Source: Pseudomonadota bacterium (lineage in GTDB: Bacteria > Desulfobacterota > Desulfobacteria > Desulfobacterales > Desulfobacteraceae). Taken from it: a stretch of 10,340 nucleotides of DNA. The notes below the pieces were generated by a model that saw nothing but the letters and a program-made list of their open reading frames with translations, was not told the DNA's origin and ran no database searches. Numbering within the stretch: the stretch's first letter is position 1; the number at the start of each line of letters is the position of its first letter. Where the stretch lies: contig JAHIVS010000510.1 of NCBI GenBank assembly GCA_018816605.1, positions 1 to 10,340 on the forward strand, written 5' to 3'. Shown piece by piece: positions 7,038 through 10,340 of the stretch. A program made the position numbers and the translations under genes.

Positions 7038-8768
7038 TTAGCTGACTTCAAATTTTCCGACCAGTGCCTGTAGCTGGACAGACACTGCGGACAGGTCATC
7101 TGCCCGTTCTTTAACCAATAGGCTATTGGCGGCAACCTGTGTTGAGGATCCGCTGACTTCAGCTATTTCTTCTGTTATTTCAGTCACAGTGATGGAACTT
7201 CGGGCCACTGTGGTATTTACCTGGGTTACCCCCTGGGCAATCTGTTCGATATTTCCAGAGATCTCCCGGGTAACTGCAGATTGCTCTTCCACTGCGGTCG
7301 CGATGGTGGCAACAATCCCATTTATGGTTTCAATGATTTTGGAGGCCTGTAAAATTTCAGAAATGGTTGTTTTGGCACTTGTCTGGACATCTGAAATCTG
7401 TTGTTTGATATCCGCTGTGGCATTGGCCGTCTGTCCTGCAAGCGCCTTGATTTCATTGGCCACCACTGAAAAGCCTTTTCCCGCTTCCCCGGCCCTGGCC
7501 GCCTCAATGGTGGCATTTAGCGCCAGAAGATTGGTTTGTTCACTGATATCGGTTATTGTTTCTGTAATCCGGCTTATTTTCCGGGCGGCATTGTCCAGTT
7601 CCATCATTCGTTCAGATGCCTTCTTTACCTGGATGACGGCTTCGGAAGATACCCCTCTGGCAGTTTCTGCATTTTTGGCAATTTCGTCAATGGTGGAGGT
7701 CATTTCATCGCTGGACATGCTGACCAGGTTGATGTTGGTGGCGGACTCTTCCATGGCCGCTGCCATGGTCACCATGTTCTGGTTCATTTTTTCCGCCGAA
7801 GCGCTCACACGATCGGATTTGTCAGAGGCCTGACCGGCAAGGGTTGATAGTTGATCCGATATAGCGAATAATCCGTTTGATGAAGTTCCCAGCTGGGTGA
7901 TGCCGGATTTCACATCCTTGATCATCGCTGACAGTGAGCGGGTCATGGCATTCATGGCAATGGTCATCATTCCCAATTCATCCTGGTTTTTGATTTTAAG
8001 GGAAAGGGTGAGGTTCCCTTTTGCCATTTCTTCTGCAAAATGGACAGTCTTTTTTAAGGGCAGGGTGATGCTTTTGATGATAAAAAATGAAACCAGGCCG
8101 AGAATCAGAACGATCGCGGCCGCCAGTATGTAAAAAAGTGTTTTTACATATCCGATCAGGTATTGGGAAATATCCTTGAAAATCAGTATGATTTTTTCGG
8201 CAAGGAGCTCCAGTTCAGGGGCGAGGATTTGGATTTCTTTTGTTATCTGTTCTTTTTCCGAAACAGAGGCGGAATGGCTGTATTGATCCACGAGGCTGTT
8301 AAAGCGATGGGAGTGGTCACTGCCTTTGGCAGAGACTTCAACCAACCTGGCCAGGCGTTCATTGCCTTTAAGGTTGTTAATGAGGTGGGCAGCAGCAGTT
8401 GTTGTCACAGGGTCAATATTCGGCACATCCTTGCTGTACTTTTCAACTGCCTGGGCAACGGAGTTGCCCTGTGCCAATAATTCATGCAATTTTACAATTG
8501 CACCGTCTTTTTTGCGCATGAGGGTATTGGCAGCTTTGAACCGTTCCAGGGCGGAGTGATCTCCTGTTGTCATATAGTGTTCATAGGCGGACATGGATTG
8601 GTAGTATGCTATACGATATGCATTCCCCACGTCGGCCAGGGACGCGATCTGTGAAATTTTCCCAAAAAAGGTCACACTGACCATCATGATAAGCAGTATA
8701 CTGAAAAGGGCTAATACAGCCAGAGATCCTATTTTTCGCGAAATGGATTTTGTCAGCCAGAGGTTCAT
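7038..8768 (-). CDS. Methyl-accepting chemotaxis protein with a helical periplasmic sensor domain
   Basis: A chemoreceptor of 576 residues when started at the ATG at 8768. TM1 is at about 14-36, followed by a periplasmic domain of about 170 residues with mainly helical, amphipathic sequence (four-helix-bundle type), and TM2 is at about 208-232. HAMP (about 233-285) and the coiled-coil signalling domain follow, with its hairpin tip at about 403-434 ([17 protein letters not shown]). It ends VGKFEVS without a CheR-docking pentapeptide. An upstream GTG at 8801 would add 11 residues ([11 protein letters not shown]) but has no ribosome binding site. The ATG has GGAG 11 nt upstream, so I prefer it. 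The signalling half closely resembles that of the plus-strand chemoreceptor at 2774-4948, while the sensor half does not. It is followed by the acyl-CoA ligase. The ligand is unknown. Confidence 0.92.
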   Translation of the reverse strand: MNLWLTKSISRKIGSLAVLALFSILLIMMVSVTFFGKISQIASLADVGNAYRIAYYQSMSAYEHYMTTGDHSALERFKAANTLMRKKDGAIVKLHELLAQGNSVAQAVEKYSKDVPNIDPVTTTAAAHLINNLKGNERLARLVEVSAKGSDHSHRFNSLVDQYSHSASVSEKEQITKEIQILAPELELLAEKIILIFKDISQYLIGYVKTLFYILAAAIVLILGLVSFFIIKSITLPLKKTVHFAEEMAKGNLTLSLKIKNQDELGMMTIAMNAMTRSLSAMIKDVKSGITQLGTSSNGLFAISDQLSTLAGQASDKSDRVSASAEKMNQNMVTMAAAMEESATNINLVSMSSDEMTSTIDEIAKNAETARGVSSEAVIQVKKASERMMELDNAARKISRITETITDISEQTNLLALNATIEAARAGEAGKGFSVVANEIKALAGQTANATADIKQQISDVQTSAKTTISEILQASKIIETINGIVATIATAVEEQSAVTREISGNIEQIAQGVTQVNTTVARSSITVTEITEEIAEVSGSSTQVAANSLLVKERADDLSAVSVQLQALVGKFEVS

Positions 8769-8948
8769 TTTTTTGTTTTCTCCATACTTGTTATTGGGCA
8801 CTAAACGACGTTCATACTAAAATATTAAGTTTTTGGATAGCAAAATTTACCCTGGGGCTAAATTCTATCTAAAAATTGAATTTGGCAAAAATCGCTTTAA
8901 CTGATTAGAGATCACTTCCAAAATTGTATGGGATTTCGATGATGAAAA

Positions 8949-9086
8949 ATGCAAAAAACTGGGGAAACAATAGGTGCCAAAATTAAACACCTCTCTTCTC
9001 TCCTTGATGCTTTATCTGAAGGTTGTTTGTCCTGGGGTAAACGCCAGGTAGAATGGAAGGGTAAAATGGACTGCCGCGCCCGATAG
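8949..9086 (+). CDS. Short open reading frame of 45 codons, doubtful
   Basis: An ATG at 8949 opens 45 codons to a TAG at 9084 (start MQKTGETIGAKIKHL, end KGKMDCRAR). I recognise no family. The composition looks protein-like, with a possible amphipathic helix at residues 6-24, but no ribosome binding site precedes it and its start lies inside the left inverted repeat. A second plus frame (9052-9171) overlaps its end and also looks protein-like, so this may be a fragment of a decayed frameshifted gene and not a living one. Confidence 0.15.
   Translation: MQKTGETIGAKIKHLSSLLDALSEGCLSWGKRQVEWKGKMDCRAR
8959..8980 (+). repeat. Left arm of an inverted repeat
   Basis: The arm reads CTGGGGAAAC followed by AATAGGTGCCAA (8969-8980). 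The last 12 bases are exactly the reverse complement of 9182-9193. The first 10 match the reverse complement of 9199-9208 at 8 of 10 positions. The right arm has 5 extra bases (9194-9198) between the two blocks. Confidence 0.5.
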
Positions 9087-9146
9087 TGAAATTTGTGTTG
9101 CGACAGTAGAAGATAATGAAAGTGAGCTTTCCAAATGCCAAAACAT

Positions 9147-9333
9147 ATTCGTAATCGTTTTATTGTCCTAACGGTTGGCCGTTGGCACCTATTCCTCTGT
9201 TTTCCTAGCCAGCCCGGGCGTTTATATTTGGGAAAATCTGGACAGCAAAAAGCGAGAAAGGACCGGCGAAGTTTTTGTCACACCCTTTGATCGGGCAGAC
9301 ATCAGGGAGATGCTATTTTTTGCCGGGCACTGA
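9147..9333 (+). pseudogene. secF: Decayed 3' fragment of secF (protein translocase subunit SecF)
   Basis: From 9181 to the TGA at 9331-9333 the plus strand reads VGTYSSVFLASPGVYIWENL and then a charged tail ending AGH. VGTYSS-[IV]F-[IL]ASP is the hallmark of the last transmembrane segment of SecF, the membrane protein that works with SecD to pull secreted proteins through SecYEG. Upstream, from 9147, a different frame reads IRNRFIVLTVG, which resembles the stretch just before that motif in SecF. The two pieces are joined through a frame change near 9180, consistent with a small deletion. In the frame of the second piece a TAA stands at 9169-9171. The rest of SecF (about 250 residues) is absent, so this is a truncated and frameshifted remnant. 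The family call rests on recalled motifs and a short match. Confidence 0.55.
9182..9208 (-). repeat. Right arm of an inverted repeat
   Basis: Reverse complement of the left arm at 8959-8980, with five additional bases at 9194-9198. It overlaps the codons for GTYSSVFLA of the secF remnant. The arms enclose 201 nt between the perfect 12-bp blocks. No target-site duplication was seen outside them. Confidence 0.5.
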
Positions 9334-9353
9334 AAACTCTTTTTGAAAACCCT

Positions 9354-10340
9354 TCAGGTTTTGCTGTCTGTGCAAAGGGTACCCGGTATCATCAGGATAT
9401 AGCGGTAGACATACACGGCAGCCGGAACGCCCAGCAGGATGCCCCAGAGTCCGAATAAAGAGTGCCCGACATAAAGAATAATCAGGGTCAGCAAAGGGTT
9501 GATCTTGAGGACGGCGGAGACGATTCGCGGGTTTAGGACATAGGTCTCGACTGCATGGACGAACCCAATCATGAAGACCACCTTGCCCGCCAGCCCCATT
9601 CCCCCATCGTTAAACGCAAGCAGTAAAATGGGAATGGAGGAGATAAAGGTTCCCCATACAGGAATCAGGCCTGCAAAAAAAACAATACTCGCCAGCAGCG
9701 CAATGGCTTCTATTTTAAAAAACCAGAGCCCCAGACCGGTCAGCAGGGTGTTGAGCACGGCGACCAGGATCTGGGCCTGAAAGGTATTTCCCACAACCAG
9801 AGCAAACTGGACAACACTGCCGGCAGTTTCATCATAGGCATCTTTGAAACGTGTATCCCGCAGGGCGAACACCCGCGTCCTCAAGTTGGGTAAATCCAGC
9901 AGGATTAAAAAACTAAACAGAGTGGCCAGCAGAAAATAAGTGGTAAAATGAAGGGTCTGGTTGAAAAAACCGACTACAAAATCAACCAATGCCTCACGAT
10001 TGATTCCCAGCAAGTTGTTAATGGTTACCGAATCCTTGATCCGCTCCATAATCGGGGCTATCTGAGGTTGTTTATGCGCCAGTTTGTCCAAATGCACATG
10101 TATGGCATCCACGGACTGGGGTATTTTGGTGATGAACAATTTGGTTTCCCCCAAAATGTGGGGCAAAGCAAAGAAAAACAGGCCGGCAACCACCGCCATG
10201 GAAAACAAATATACCGATATGATCCAGAAGCGTCTTCCCAATAGGGTTCGACGTTCCAGTTGAACAATGATATTATTGAAGATATAACATAGAATGAAGG
10301 TCAAAAAAACAAGACCAAAAACCTTGCGCACCAGAAACAA
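9354..10340 (-). CDS. AI-2E family transporter (PerM-like membrane protein), 5' end outside the window
   Basis: At least 328 residues of a multi-pass membrane protein of the AI-2E/PerM (UPF0118) family. About seven hydrophobic segments are visible, at roughly 8-25, 42-62, 130-150, 195-215, 218-248, 255-275 and 285-320. They flank an extracytoplasmic amphipathic region at about 65-130. Family-typical features are LERR near the first span, GLIPVWGTFISSIP (about 226-239) and NPRIVS (about 272-277). Members have been linked to autoinducer-2 export, or to sodium/proton exchange in other species, so the substrate here is open. The open frame runs to the window edge and the first codon there is TTG, so the true start and part of the first membrane span are probably missing. 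The 3' end converges on the secF remnant, with a gap of 20 nt. Confidence 0.85.
   Translation of the reverse strand: MFLVRKVFGLVFLTFILCYIFNNIIVQLERRTLLGRRFWIISVYLFSMAVVAGLFFFALPHILGETKLFITKIPQSVDAIHVHLDKLAHKQPQIAPIMERIKDSVTINNLLGINREALVDFVVGFFNQTLHFTTYFLLATLFSFLILLDLPNLRTRVFALRDTRFKDAYDETAGSVVQFALVVGNTFQAQILVAVLNTLLTGLGLWFFKIEAIALLASIVFFAGLIPVWGTFISSIPILLLAFNDGGMGLAGKVVFMIGFVHAVETYVLNPRIVSAVLKINPLLTLIILYVGHSLFGLWGILLGVPAAVYVYRYILMIPGTLCTDSKT

Larger units (their letters stand above)
8769..9353. other. Long intergenic region with a decayed gene and inverted repeats
   Basis: This 585-nt gap lies between the second chemoreceptor and the AI-2E-family gene. Positions 8769-8948 are AT-rich and should contain the chemoreceptor promoter, but no box pair was good enough to call. 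Positions 8959-9208 are bounded by imperfect inverted repeats. Positions 9147-9333 hold a remnant of secF on the plus strand. Small hairpins are visible at 9031-9048 and 9170-9183. No RNA gene was recognised. Confidence 0.6.

Noticed and set aside
9346..9362. Small hairpin AAAACC/GGTTTT at the end of the AI-2E-family gene as a terminator
   Set aside because: The stem is only 6 bp, mostly A-T pairs, and no T-tract follows on either strand.

Overview
The window looks like a chromosomal segment of an anaerobic, probably sulfate-reducing, deltaproteobacterium (Desulfobacterota, Desulfobacteraceae-like). This is inferred from gene content and not from a marker gene. The pointers are a split, archaeal-type glutamate synthase, a NifX/NifB-like metallocofactor protein, a long-chain acyl-CoA synthetase and two large chemoreceptors. 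Coding density is ordinary, base composition is moderate, and strong AGGAGG-type ribosome binding sites are common. No tRNA, rRNA, CRISPR array, intact insertion sequence or phage gene was found.

Layout from left to right. (1) Positions 1-1264, minus strand: the glutamine amidotransferase subunit of an archaeal-type glutamate synthase. The start of the next subunit (a 4Fe-4S ferredoxin segment, cut by the window edge) overlaps its 3' end. A good sigma70-like promoter precedes the pair. (2) Positions 1500-2461, minus strand: a two-gene unit of a NifX/NifB-like protein with a Cys/His tail, overlapping a small PlsC-type acyltransferase. (3) Positions 2462-2773: a divergent regulatory gap with candidate promoters both ways and overlapping palindromes. 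(4) Positions 2774-4948, plus strand: a chemoreceptor with two Cache sensor units. (5) Positions 4949-5181: a convergent gap with a 34-nt stem-loop and an unexplained GC-rich stretch. (6) Positions 5182-8768, minus strand: a second chemoreceptor with a helical sensor domain, followed 62 nt later by a long-chain acyl-CoA synthetase. (7) Positions 8769-9353: a long gap that holds a broken 3' remnant of secF and a pair of inverted repeats. (8) Positions 9354-10340, minus strand: an AI-2E/PerM-family membrane protein, cut by the right edge.

How the parts relate. The amidotransferase releases ammonia from glutamine and the ferredoxin/FMN subunit uses it to make glutamate. The acyl-CoA synthetase activates fatty acids, and the PlsC-like enzyme would use an activated acyl group, although they sit in different transcription units. 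The two chemoreceptors share almost the same type of cytoplasmic signalling domain but have unrelated sensor domains. They therefore probably feed one chemotaxis array with different inputs.

No clearly new biological system stands out. The places most worth a second look are the secF remnant with its inverted repeat, the unexplained convergent gap, and the palindromes upstream of the first chemoreceptor.
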